A DNA stretch of 33,466 nucleotides from a bacterium. GTDB taxonomy: Bacteria; UBP14; UBA6098; JAFGQG01. The DNA lies in assembly GCA_016930435.1 (NCBI GenBank), contig JAFGGQ010000089.1, positions 1 through 33,466 on the forward strand, read 5' to 3'. Below the pieces are notes generated by a model. It did no database searches. It saw only the letters and a list, made by a program, of their open reading frames with translations, and was not told the DNA's origin. Each line of letters starts with the position of its first letter. The stretch's first letter is position 1. Shown here one piece after another: positions 17,301-25,600 of the stretch. The position numbers and the translations under genes were made by a program.

Positions 17301-19343
17301 CGCTTTGGTAACATCGAATATAGCAAAGTACTGGTTATAATACATAATAGTAAATACATTGCCGCATTCGGCAGGGGTTTCACTCCAGTCCCCGGATTCG
17401 GACCAGATCCATCGCTCAATAGAGGAGGAACCACTGGACATCTGGTCCAGTGTTATGCTGGTCAAAGAGTCATGATAAACGATATGATAACCTGTTGATA
17501 TTTCCCTTTCAAAAACCTGTCCAAACGAGGTATAGGTCAAGGTCAGGGTCCCTTCCATGGAGTTAGCCAGTGTATCGTTCAGGATAATATTCAAATCGGT
17601 TCGCCACCACCGCGCGTTGGCGTAGTATATATCTCCCTCGTCGCTGCGGCGGTCCCACCAGTCAACATCCATCCTTCGTTCACAGGTGGAGAGATAAAGC
17701 GAGAGTCCGGGCACATACTGGTCGGACCACGAGTAGGTGTTCACCTGGTATTGGTCCGGGCGGAGGGTAAGTCCGCCATCTTCGGACCATACGCTGTATA
17801 TATCATAGGTGCCATTTCTCCGGTCTGACCAGGCCATGAAGGTATTATTAGCCAGGTCAATAGCCAGTTTTGGTTCGAACTGGTCTGCGGATGAGGCCGC
17901 TACCGGAACACCGGGCATGTTAAAACTGATACCACCATTGGTGGAACGGGTGTACCAGACATCAAAATTAGAGGAGGATACAATATCGGTATAGCCTATT
18001 TTGGGATTCCCTTCGAAATCTACCTGGAGTCCTCCCGGTGCGACATAACCCACCCAGCCCCCGATCGAACTTGTTCGTGAGGGGCTGTAAAGTGGATTAC
18101 GAATTCGGCGGTAATAAACATTCCCATTACTCAATGGTGGGAGCAACGGGATCGCAACGCCCACATCTGTATAGGCAATGTGCACGACGGCATTACCTCC
18201 TGAGCCGTAAACATCGTGGGCATTATAGGAGTAGTTCCAGAACCATTCCTCTTCCACCTCGATGGCGCTGTTGAAGTCGGCACCGCCATTGGATGAACAT
18301 CGCATCTCCACGCAGTACCAGTTATAATCGAACCAGAAGGGTGGCAATCCAAACCCTCCGGTGATCAGATAGTAAATAATCAGGTAAATTATCCAGAGTG
18401 CAACATTAAGAATGTGTCCTTCATCTGATTGGTTATAATAGCTGATGTAAACGTTATTTGCCTCATCGACGGAGATATCTGCGCCTCCCTCGTCATAATG
18501 GAAGGAGGTAGGGATTCCGGAAATAGATGGCAGGCCGTAGTCGCTGAGGTCGATATCATTATTAGCGATGGCTTGAAAGTGCCCGAAGGAGTTGCCCCCG
18601 TTGTTGGAGCGGCTGTAATATACATCGCCTTCCCAAACGGTATCCCGGCCCATATAACCGCCTTCGATATCGATAACATCGTGCACATGGAAATCCAGGT
18701 AGTTGTAAGCGACATGAACCCGGGCGGAATATCCGCTTCCCCAGACAGCGATTTGCGGAAAGTAATTGGTGCCGACATTATCCACGATCACCGGTTCTGT
18801 CCAGGTAGAACCAGCGTCTTCGGATTTAGCATGCATTATGGCATTGCTGGACCCCATATATTCAGCCCATACCGCATGGATAACCCCGTCGGAGCGGGTG
18901 GCGATATCGGGTTGCCGTTCCGGCCCATAATCGACCCGGACCGGTTTATCCCCGCTGAAGTCCATTAACTCGCTGGAACCGCCGGGTTCCGGCCGGTCCC
19001 GGAAAAGGTTACGAAGTATATGCTCTCGCTGCTCCTCGGTTAAACCGTCATCCTGACGCATTTCATAGACCCGAAGTACTTCGGGTGGAACATCCTCGAT
19101 GCTTGCCACCGCAGCACTCCGGGAAAAATTGGTTTTGTGAAGCCATTCAGAGATGGTGGGAGGTGGAAGCTGATTCCTGTCATTCACAATAATAGTCTTT
19201 ATCTGCGTGGCTTCCTTTCGGGAGCGGTTATAAGCCTTTATCTCCGCCGGATCGTCGCTCCATTCCATAGAATATAAACTGCTGAACCCAACTAAAACCA
19301 AAATAAAGAATAGAAAATACCTAATAAACCTGCTTGCAATCAT
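11304..19343 (-). CDS. Giant secreted Asp-box / InlB-B-like repeat protein (copy 2)
   Basis: The protein has 2679 residues. It has a signal peptide (MIASRFIRY to LYS), a charged N-terminal region (to about 115) and Asp-box repeats to about 530 (SEDAGSTW, SNNGGNSF, STNGGISF), interrupted by a very hydrophobic segment at about 309-327. A Cys-containing beta region follows with repeated EEWTDCGS, QRWDI and CYHQW motifs (about 540-955), then divergent InlB-B-like units (HWSDGG, GWYDEG, FNGWEGDG). Residues about 1169-2164 hold twelve GTGS/TWLW units. More InlB-like units follow, and an unrecognised C-terminal domain (about 2510-2679) ends in KPHLP. No T9SS domain is present. It is probably a long surface or extracellular stalk with a propeller head. 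The start at 19343 has AGGAGG 9 nt upstream; the frame opens earlier at 19388 without such a site. It is collinear with the upstream paralogue. Confidence 0.88.
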   Translation of the reverse strand: MIASRFIRYFLFFILVLVGFSSLYSMEWSDDPAEIKAYNRSRKEATQIKTIIVNDRNQLPPPTISEWLHKTNFSRSAAVASIEDVPPEVLRVYEMRQDDGLTEEQREHILRNLFRDRPEPGGSSELMDFSGDKPVRVDYGPERQPDIATRSDGVIHAVWAEYMGSSNAIMHAKSEDAGSTWTEPVIVDNVGTNYFPQIAVWGSGYSARVHVAYNYLDFHVHDVIDIEGGYMGRDTVWEGDVYYSRSNNGGNSFGHFQAIANNDIDLSDYGLPSISGIPTSFHYDEGGADISVDEANNVYISYYNQSDEGHILNVALWIIYLIIYYLITGGFGLPPFWFDYNWYCVEMRCSSNGGADFNSAIEVEEEWFWNYSYNAHDVYGSGGNAVVHIAYTDVGVAIPLLPPLSNGNVYYRRIRNPLYSPSRTSSIGGWVGYVAPGGLQVDFEGNPKIGYTDIVSSSNFDVWYTRSTNGGISFNMPGVPVAASSADQFEPKLAIDLANNTFMAWSDRRNGTYDIYSVWSEDGGLTLRPDQYQVNTYSWSDQYVPGLSLYLSTCERRMDVDWWDRRSDEGDIYYANARWWRTDLNIILNDTLANSMEGTLTLTYTSFGQVFEREISTGYHIVYHDSLTSITLDQMSSGSSSIERWIWSESGDWSETPAECGNVFTIMYYNQYFAIFDVTKANSGACLEPPPVDIDFQYEYFSVLYANSTICTTWADVASFYHYPSEVPEDPREERWFCPEPVGRILTRRVAPLFYFQWQTPFLNPLKRNHETCTHLVPSFPLEQRYYAGIDVGGITPIYEEWTDCGSFYEYHDPLVISDYQRWDITAGGSGILLGLSPIQPDCYHQWTPLINLIGPYCPGNTVWTEHHYRGGVFDPDISLCGTYTEWTDCGSQLTFSEFTTLGWVARDPRSWEHITSMFLASIRYGNVVTITIENDFGYGFVGVDSLTVSVPYLTGWVPGSEHVITAISPQTFGHTRYVFSHWSDGGDTSHSVISVHDSSFTAYFNLQYQLEIISEYGEPYGDGWYDEGAAATFYTTTFDSAVAGIRHVFNGWEGDGRGAYTGPDTGATVIMNNPITETADWSTQYYLEVTYAGCDTFTPRQTGEGWYNDATHDSITTDSLLVGGPGDSIRYIFDRWESFPTGASFGRRFNAHTDIYMNRPYEARAIYLAQYRFWIFNPDDVDTPVPPAGEYWYTTGDSVTGSVTSPAGSLYCLGYEGTGSLEDGTGSRFDFIIDAPSSVTWLWGDQFVLEVIDTTGWLLAFAHADPPAGTNYYIPGTSDIAFVDLTVTLGGNRYYCTGYHGTGSLGDGDTNIVAFTMTETSTLEWLWEFQHRFIVRDSIVGGIPNPHYDSPDPDFGIHWFETETEIVGSIRPADGDYRCIGYDGSGSLPDGPGSGFTFTIEAPSQVTWLWAHRSEVESLIVYSDHGTCVPPGSPDGIVNWFLTGTPITAWTTLLSPGIDGERFICTGWTGTGPVPRSGSTNTVDIVMDSSGTLTWEWKTQFRLVINNPYGCDDPFPDAGEHWYDEGTIINCHTEDIDTIAPDSIMYCIGFTGTGRSLDGTDTTRLDFSFELMDPVEITWLWESYLVPLIIFSEHGEPSPAGTTYYIPGTEITALVNSPAYDPVIDGTRYLSTGFTGTGSAPPSGAVNYVNFIIHDTTTITWHWQTQHRLVIECWSYFPGDTNIYGNPVPAPGDHWYDEGTYIRGSVTNPDPFVDTMVCVGFVGTGAALPSSPQSEFELDLTEPSSVTWLWYPMSMCARLTVISAYDHPHPYGVTWWLLGNTVDASVDSIVYSGGRMIVCMGYHGTGSIDSAGTDNNVSFEIWEETYLIWDWSENLIFTVNNPRGYGLPDPPAGSYSYPTGSYVSGEMGRNPDWDPILSDSFYCLGFYGSGNLPPVSPQTDFSFMITINSSLTWRWAPSESVAALDVYTDYGSPTPYGRTYWLIGSTVNAQVEEFVNLTPGVRAYCTGWLGTGDVRPDGDNNSMTFEIWRNSSIRWQWEIQYSFVIQNEGGYDTPVPPASTYWYPESTLVEGYITDNPAGPRDTMYCIGYEGTGSAPPRSHQTDFSFYLMEPSTLTWLWAGESSVRQLIVISEHDNPMPYGTTYWLIGEYVFAQVDSVSEFEDSSSGYFCTGWLGTGSADSLGYTYWTDFDIFDNTTITWLWEGQYFIALDYEGSGEAPFQEGEGWYSEGDTVEIYSETPVGGGSGIYWGFVWWSSLPSGALIEDTMSARTYIVVDASYILTAHYNQAIHHIIKKDPESDIYGWIMVDDDVFDSISIISQWWGIGSVHDIGVSEFDTSASARFSFFEWSDRGERLHRTDPVPGGVLDTTYRYIAYYTTLFMCPIFKNPLHTSGSIFIDREEYDSVSSVIAWWYPGSVHEIGVTSPDFSDTMSYYFENWSDGGDIVHYTDTITGPTAFVAMYDTKYRLLIRKDPPQPYGWLLFERDTVRDTHSASFWIYLDTTYTIEVSEYDMGPVPTYDSIYIFSEWESDPGAPIRRTVSYDSHAEEVARYLGELFNLSFWLNIDYWDLETMDPEETATMEERDMIKITNDGNCPIDFGLRVSSVVCGGIESLWIPGYSSDYNKFTLRARFNDSSTPPTMFNPSLDYVKSTTTWATTGGLFPIFGEGGVFIYPDYPVGRHPDPQSTENLWMQFHAPTSSSRYAELVIITVDLIGKPHLP
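12850..15835 (-). repeat. Tandem array of twelve GTGS/TWLW beta units, copy 2
   Basis: About 2.99 kb encodes twelve units of roughly 80-85 residues, each with a C-x-G-[WYF]-x-G-[TS]-G core and ending in a T-W-x-W strand. Two unit types alternate. One opens like NPxGxDxPxPPAGxHWY and ends TWLW plus a short linker. The other opens like VYSDxGxPxPYGxTYWLxG and ends TWxWExQ. The array is therefore six dimers of about 165 residues. The units resemble divergent InlB B-repeats (Flg_new_2-like). Boundaries are approximate. Confidence 0.85.
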
Positions 19344-19431
19344 TATATGATGCCTCCTAAGTAAAAAACCCCGTTGTAGAGTATTCAAAATTGCTGTATA
19401 ACATAATTAGCCCTATTATATTACTATATTG

Positions 19432-19459
19432 AATATAAATATATAGAAGTTAATGTCAA
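19432..19459 (-). promoter_or_regulatory. Promoter of the giant gene 11304-19343
   Basis: On the - strand, perfect TTGACA (19454-19459), a 16-nt spacer and TATATT (19432-19437) give a leader of about 80 nt. The extended -35 TTGACATTAACTT is almost the same as that in front of the upstream paralogue (TTGACATTCACTT), so the promoter seems to have been duplicated and kept with the gene. Confidence 0.6.
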
Positions 19460-19533
19460 CTTAAAATTATACTATTAAAAAATCATACGGCTACTGTAAA
19501 TTTTTTCAACCCAAAAAAAGAACCTGATAAATG

Positions 19534-19565
19534 ACAATATCCCCTGGAATGCCAGGGGATATTGT
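19534..19565 (-). terminator. Strong stem-loop after the giant gene 19633-27684
   Basis: A perfect 14-bp stem, ACAATATCCCCTGG (19534-19547) with its complement (19552-19565), closes an AATG loop. It lies 67 nt after the stop of the upstream giant gene and just before the promoter of the next. On the - strand CATTTAT follows directly and a run of seven T comes about 14 nt further on, so the U-tract is imperfect. It may be an intrinsic terminator or a 3'-end stabilising hairpin. Confidence 0.6.
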
Positions 19566-19632
19566 TTACAATAACAAAAACAAATACTTTCAGCCCTTGT
19601 TTGTCAAGCCCAATAGGCTTAAGCAATATTGG

Positions 19633-22600
19633 TCAGGGCAGATGAGGTTTTGCGATCAGGTTTACTGTGATGGTAACCAAACTTCCATAGTAATTTGAGA
19701 GTGTTGGCGAAAGGAACTGCATCCAGATGTTTTCGGTGGATTCCGGAGCCGGATGCCTCCCCAGCGGATAATTGGGATAAATAAATACCCCGCCCTCTCC
19801 GAATATTGGGAAGAGTTCATGGTTAGTAGCCCAGGTTATGGTGGACTTAACGAAATCCAAACTGGGACTGAATTCAGCAGGAGGCGTAGGGTTATCATCA
19901 AAACGCACTCGCAGGGTAAATGTGTTCATTCCCGGGTAATATCCAGGTGCCCAGATACCGGTAAAACCGAGCATTTCCACTGATAGAACCATGAGTCCAA
20001 AGTCGATAGGGCAATTTCCGTCATTGGTGATCTGGATCATCTCATCAACTTCCATTGTCCTTACGTTATCCAGGTTCATGGTATCCAGATCCCAATAGTT
20101 GCGGTCCAGCCGGAAAGAGAGGTTAAAGGTTTCGGCCAGGTAAAGAGCAACTTCTTCGGCATGCGCATCGTAGGGCCCCACCACCCTTCTTATGGGTGCA
20201 GCAGCATCGCTTTCCCACTCGTTGAAAATATAGATCGAATCGTAGGTTGGAGAAGGTCCCATATCATATTCGCTTACCTCGATGGTATAAGTGGTATCCA
20301 GGTATATCCAGTAGGAAGCTTCGGATGTATCCCTGACCGTATCACGTTGGAATAGCAACCAGCCGTAGGGTTGGGGAGGTTCCTTCCGGATCAGCAGGCG
20401 GTATTTGGTATCGTAGTAGGCTATGAAGGCAGTTGGACCGGTAATGGTATCAGTTATATGAATGATATCGCCACTATCGCTCCATTCTTCAAAGAAATAA
20501 CCAATAGTATCTTCCAGATCGGGTGATGTCACTCCGATCTCGTGTACCGTTCCGGGCAGCCACCAGGCGATTACAGAGCTGACCGAATCGTATTCGGTGC
20601 CATCCAAAAAGATGGATCCGGAGCGGTGCAAGGGGGCTTTGAATATGGGACACATAAAGAAGGTAGTATAATAAGCGATATAACGATATGTGGTATCCAG
20701 ATGGGTTCCGGGTACGGGTTCGGTAGTATGAATGATCTCGCCGCGGTCAGACCATTCGAAGAATTGGTAACGTGCGGAAGAGGAAGAGTCAAAATCTGAA
20801 ACACCGATGCGGTGAACACTGCCAATGCCCCACCATTGAGAGACGGTGGATACGCTATCAAAGGTCAGATCGTCAATCAGTATCCAGCCATAAACGTCGC
20901 TTGTGGGGTTTTTTCTGACGATGTGGTGAATAGCGGGATTATAATGCGCGGTGAGGGTGTAGGCGCCATCGACCACGATAAATGTACGGGCTGCCATTGT
21001 ATCCTCTATGGGAGCGCCGGTAGGCATTGAACTCCACCAGACGAAACCCCAGTATGCGCCTTCGGTCTCACTATAAACAGGGGTTTCTGAGTAGATTTCC
21101 ACGGTATCCCCAAGGAAGTACCATCCCTCGCCTTCCTGGTATGGTTCTTCATCGCAACCATCATAGGTGAGGTCGATAAGATAAGCGCCTAACCAGTGCC
21201 AGGTTATAGAGGAGTGTTCAAAGATGTTAAAATCGGTCCAGTAGGTGGATCCGGCGCTATCAACGGATCCGCTCCCGGTCCAGCCGGTACAGAAATAACC
21301 CATTGATGAATCCACCAATTCGGTTATGGAATCCACCTGAGCCAGGACGTATTCCCCTATCAACCAATATGTGGTACCGTATGGCTGGGGATTGTCATGA
21401 TCGGAGTAAACGTCCAATCTTCTGACCGAGCTGGACCCTGCCCATACCCAGGTAAGAGTGGATGACTCCAAGAGCATAAAACTGAAGTCGGTCTGATGGC
21501 TTCGTTCCGGGGCTGATCCGGTTCCGTAGTAACCGATGCAGAACATTGTGTCCAGGGGCCCTGCAGGGTTATCAGTGATGTAACCCTCCACCAGGGTGCT
21601 TTCAGCGTACCAATATGTCCCGGCGGGAGGTACCGGTGTATCGTACCCGCCCTCGTTTACTATTGTGAAGCTGTACTGTATATCCCATTGCCAGGTTATA
21701 GATGAATTATAATATATCTCGAAGCTCATATTGTTTTCATCACCGTTGGGCCTGACATCCCCTGTTCCGATCCAGCCTGAACAGTAAGCTCTGATGCCGG
21801 GGGTGATCATAACAAACTCGTCAACATTGGCGTTTACTGTGGAACCGATCAGCCAGTAAGTTCGGCCATAAGGATGGGGTGATCCATACTCTGAGAATAC
21901 ATCAAGTACCGCCACGCTTTCGCTGGGCGCCCATCTCCAGGTGATACTTGAAGGTGTAGTGATGGTGAATAAAAAGTCGGTTTGAGGGCTTACAGGTGGG
22001 AGATTCCCGGTGCCATAATAACCTAAGCAGTAGAAGGAATCAGCCCGAAGGGGATCCCAGTCCGGATTGCCGTCCATCCAGCCTTCGATGAAACTCCCGA
22101 TTGGATAAGAATATGTTCCTACCGGAGGCACCGGATCGCCGTAACCCCGTGGATTGAGAACCGTAAAGGCCAGGTTGGATGACCAATCCCAGACCAGGTA
22201 AGTTTCCTCCCATATCTCGAAGGATGTATTATTGTCGGTTCCGAATGAGTCCACGGAACCATATCCGTGCCATCCGATACATTCAACCCAGATATCGCCC
22301 ATCACAACTATTGAATCGACCTCGGCGTTGACGGTTTCTCCCAAGAGCCAATAGGTAACTCCCCATGGGCGAGGGCTGTCATGGGCGGAGACCACGGTAA
22401 GACGCGCGGTCATGCTTTCGGGGTACCAGCGCCAGGTGATAGATGATGGTTCCGTAAGGTCGATATTGAATTCCGATTGCGGACTGGATGCCGGCGCTGC
22501 GCCGGTTCCATAAAAGCCCACGCAGACCATGGTATCTACAACGGGGTCCGGATTGGCTACCGAACCGCGGATATTTTCTCCTACGGAGAACCAATGCTCA

Positions 22601-25600
22601 CCTAAGGTTGGGATGGGATTTCCATAAATATTTGGATCACCCTCAAAATAAGAGTACTGTTCGATGATCAGGCGGTACTGGGTTTGCCACAACCAGGTAA
22701 TGGTAGTAGTATCATTGATAACGAAATAGACATAAGTTGCGGTTCCATGAGCAGGGGCTGACCCGGTACCGTTAAAACCGGTACAGAGATGCCGGATCCC
22801 GTCGGTAGCGTCGTAATGTGGTGAATTAACCAGGGCGGTAACCCCGCTTCCGGGGATCCAGTAAGTGGTATCGGAAGGGGAAGGATCGCCATAATCTGAA
22901 ATTATATAAAGTGGTATCATATACGATTCCCAGATCCAGGTTACTTCCACCTGATCAACGATAAAAAAGCTGAAATTGGTAGAGGAACGGTCAATCCAGT
23001 CCAGTGAATGTCCTGAACCATCGAAGCCCACGCAGTACATAATGGAATCGGGTGTGATGGTGTCCGGGGTAGTAACGAAACAAGTAACCATGGTGCCTTC
23101 ATCGAACCAGTGTTCACCCACGCTGGGGAATGGGGCATCGCAGCCGGATGGATTAGCGATGATCAGGCGGTACTGGTTTCTCCAGTTCCAGGTAAGGGAA
23201 CCCGAAGAATTCATGACGAAGTTCACGGAATTGCTATCACCGGAGGCTGGCACTGGCCCGGTGCCGGTCCATCCAGTACAGACATGTCTTTCTCCGGGTG
23301 CGCCTGGCGCTACCAGGGTGGTCCAGGCGTTAACCGGGGTATCCCTTAAAAAGTAGTTCCATATACCGGTTGATGAACCCGGCGGCACACAGGTTCCGTA
23401 ATCGGAATATACTACCAGGCTTTCTACTTGACTGCTGTGTGCCCAGAGCCAGGTTACCATTGAGCCATTTCCAATGGTGAAGGTAAATCCGGAGCCCACT
23501 CCGTCGCTCAATGAGCCATCGCCGTCATAACCTACACAGCGGTAATCGCCATACAGGGGGGTGATACTCCCGACAATGACCGTACCGGATTCGTACCAAT
23601 GGGTTCCGAAACCGGGAACGGGTGAGTCATAAAAGACTTCTGCCGCTCCGCCCACGATAGAGTCGCGGACGATAAAACGGTGTTCAAAAAGCCAGAGCCA
23701 CTCCAGGGTGGATGATTCTGTCATGGTGAATTCAACCCAGTTAGTATCCCCGCTATCGATTGCGCCGCGGCCTGTGTAGCCGATACAGCGATAACGGTTG
23801 CCGGTAACTCCCAGAACGTAGGTTTCATCCACGGTAGCAGTATCTGAGGTCCCTGGCACATAATAGTGCAGTCCGGCGGGTGGGTCGGCGTGAGCCAAAG
23901 TAAGCAGCCAGCCGGTAGTATCAACTACTTCCAGGGTGAACTGATCACCCCAAAGCCAGGTTACAGATGAAGGTGCATTGATGATAAAACTGAATTCCGG
24001 TGCGGTGTCATCGCGAAGTGAACCCGTTCCGGTGAAGCCCAGGCAGAAACTCCCCTCCGAAGGAGATGTAACCGAGCCGGTAACTTCGGAACCATTGAAA
24101 TACCAGTAACAGCCCACCGGAGGAACGGGGGTGTCTATGGCGTCGGGGTTAAAGACACAGAAGCGGTATTGGATCACATAAACCGCGGTCACTCTATAGG
24201 GTCTGTTCATATAGACGGTAGTATGGGCGTTCCGTTCGCTGCCGAATGTTGCTCCGGCTGGATAGGATTGCCAGTGATCAAAAATATATCTTATAGAATC
24301 GTCCGGGGAGCTGCCTCCCAGTATAGAATCCGCTGAGATATTGGCGTGAGTTGCGTTGTAATACCAGCCTTCGCCTGTGAGGGTGGGAGTATGAGGACCT
24401 GCGCCAGTATAATCTAATTCCAGGTAGTACTGCGTATTCCAATTAGCGGTTTCGGTAATAGGATTGTTCATTGTTACGGTATGTCCGGTGTCCGGCCCTG
24501 TATAGGATCCGGTTCCGGAGCCTACCCAGCCCTCAAATTCGTGCCGGATACCTCCGATGGCGGAATCATAGCGGGTAACATGGAAGGAGGCATTGGTCCC
24601 TTCATCGTACCATCCACCGCCCACCGGATCGCCGTAATCTGAGATAATCTCAAGCAGGTACTGGAGGTCGAAATAAGCTACGAAAGTAGTATCATAAACG
24701 GTGGATACGGTATGGGAAATCGCCCCTTCATCGCTCCAGTGAGTGAATATATAGCGTGTATGACCGAATACCTGTGGGGAAAGGGCGGTGATCACGTGGT
24801 CGCTTCCCGGCGCCCAACCGGTTACATAAGGGGAGGAGACTTCCAGTGAATCGACCCCGATTCGGCCACCTCCAAAATCATTACGGATTGTAATCGCTAC
24901 TACGTTGCCGTAGCGGATAGATGCTACGAACATTGTTATGACATGCTCCCAGGAATAGGGATCCCGGGCTACCCAGCCCAGTGTAGTGAATTCCGAGAAG
25001 GTTAGCTCGGTACCGCAATCTGTCCATTCGGTATATGTTCCGCACAAACCGACATCGGGGTCGAACAATCCGCCCCGGGTATGAGCTTCAACCCAGACGG
25101 TATTATCGGGGCAGGTTGGCCCGATAAGGTTTATAAGGGGGGTCCACTGGTGATAGCATTCCGGCTGGATTGGATCCAACCCCAGAAGGGTTCCGCTGGA
25201 CCCGGAAGTGATATCCCAGCGTTGAAATTCAGAAATATTCTTGGGGTCCTCATATTCATAAGGACTGCCGCAGTCTGTCCATTCCTCATAAAGAGGGGTA
25301 GTGCCCCCTTCGTTAACACCGGCATTATAGCGCTGAACCATAATGAAGCCGGGAACCGAATGGGTACAGAATTCGTTATTCAATTTGCGGGGGGTGAGGA
25401 ATGGCGTTTTCCACTGCAGGTAGAACGGCGGGGCAATGAGGTAAGACATCAGGCGTCCGGTAGGGGAGGGACAGAACCATCGCTCATCCCTGGGTTCTTC
25501 GGGATAAACCTCGTCATAGGTGTAAAAAGAAGCGATATCAGCCCATGTTGTGGTATTGGTGGTATCCGATTGCAGGGCATCGAAATAATAGTACTGGAAA

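Noticed and set aside
18429-18968. Open frame of 179 codons on the + strand
   Set aside because: It is antisense to the Asp-box part of the giant gene 11304-19343. A similar antisense frame in the paralogue is explained by homology of the sense genes.
12850-24172. CRISPR or recent DNA tandem repeat
   Set aside because: Periodicity is at protein level (about 83 residues) inside open frames; DNA of neighbouring units is diverged and there are no short identical repeats with spacers.
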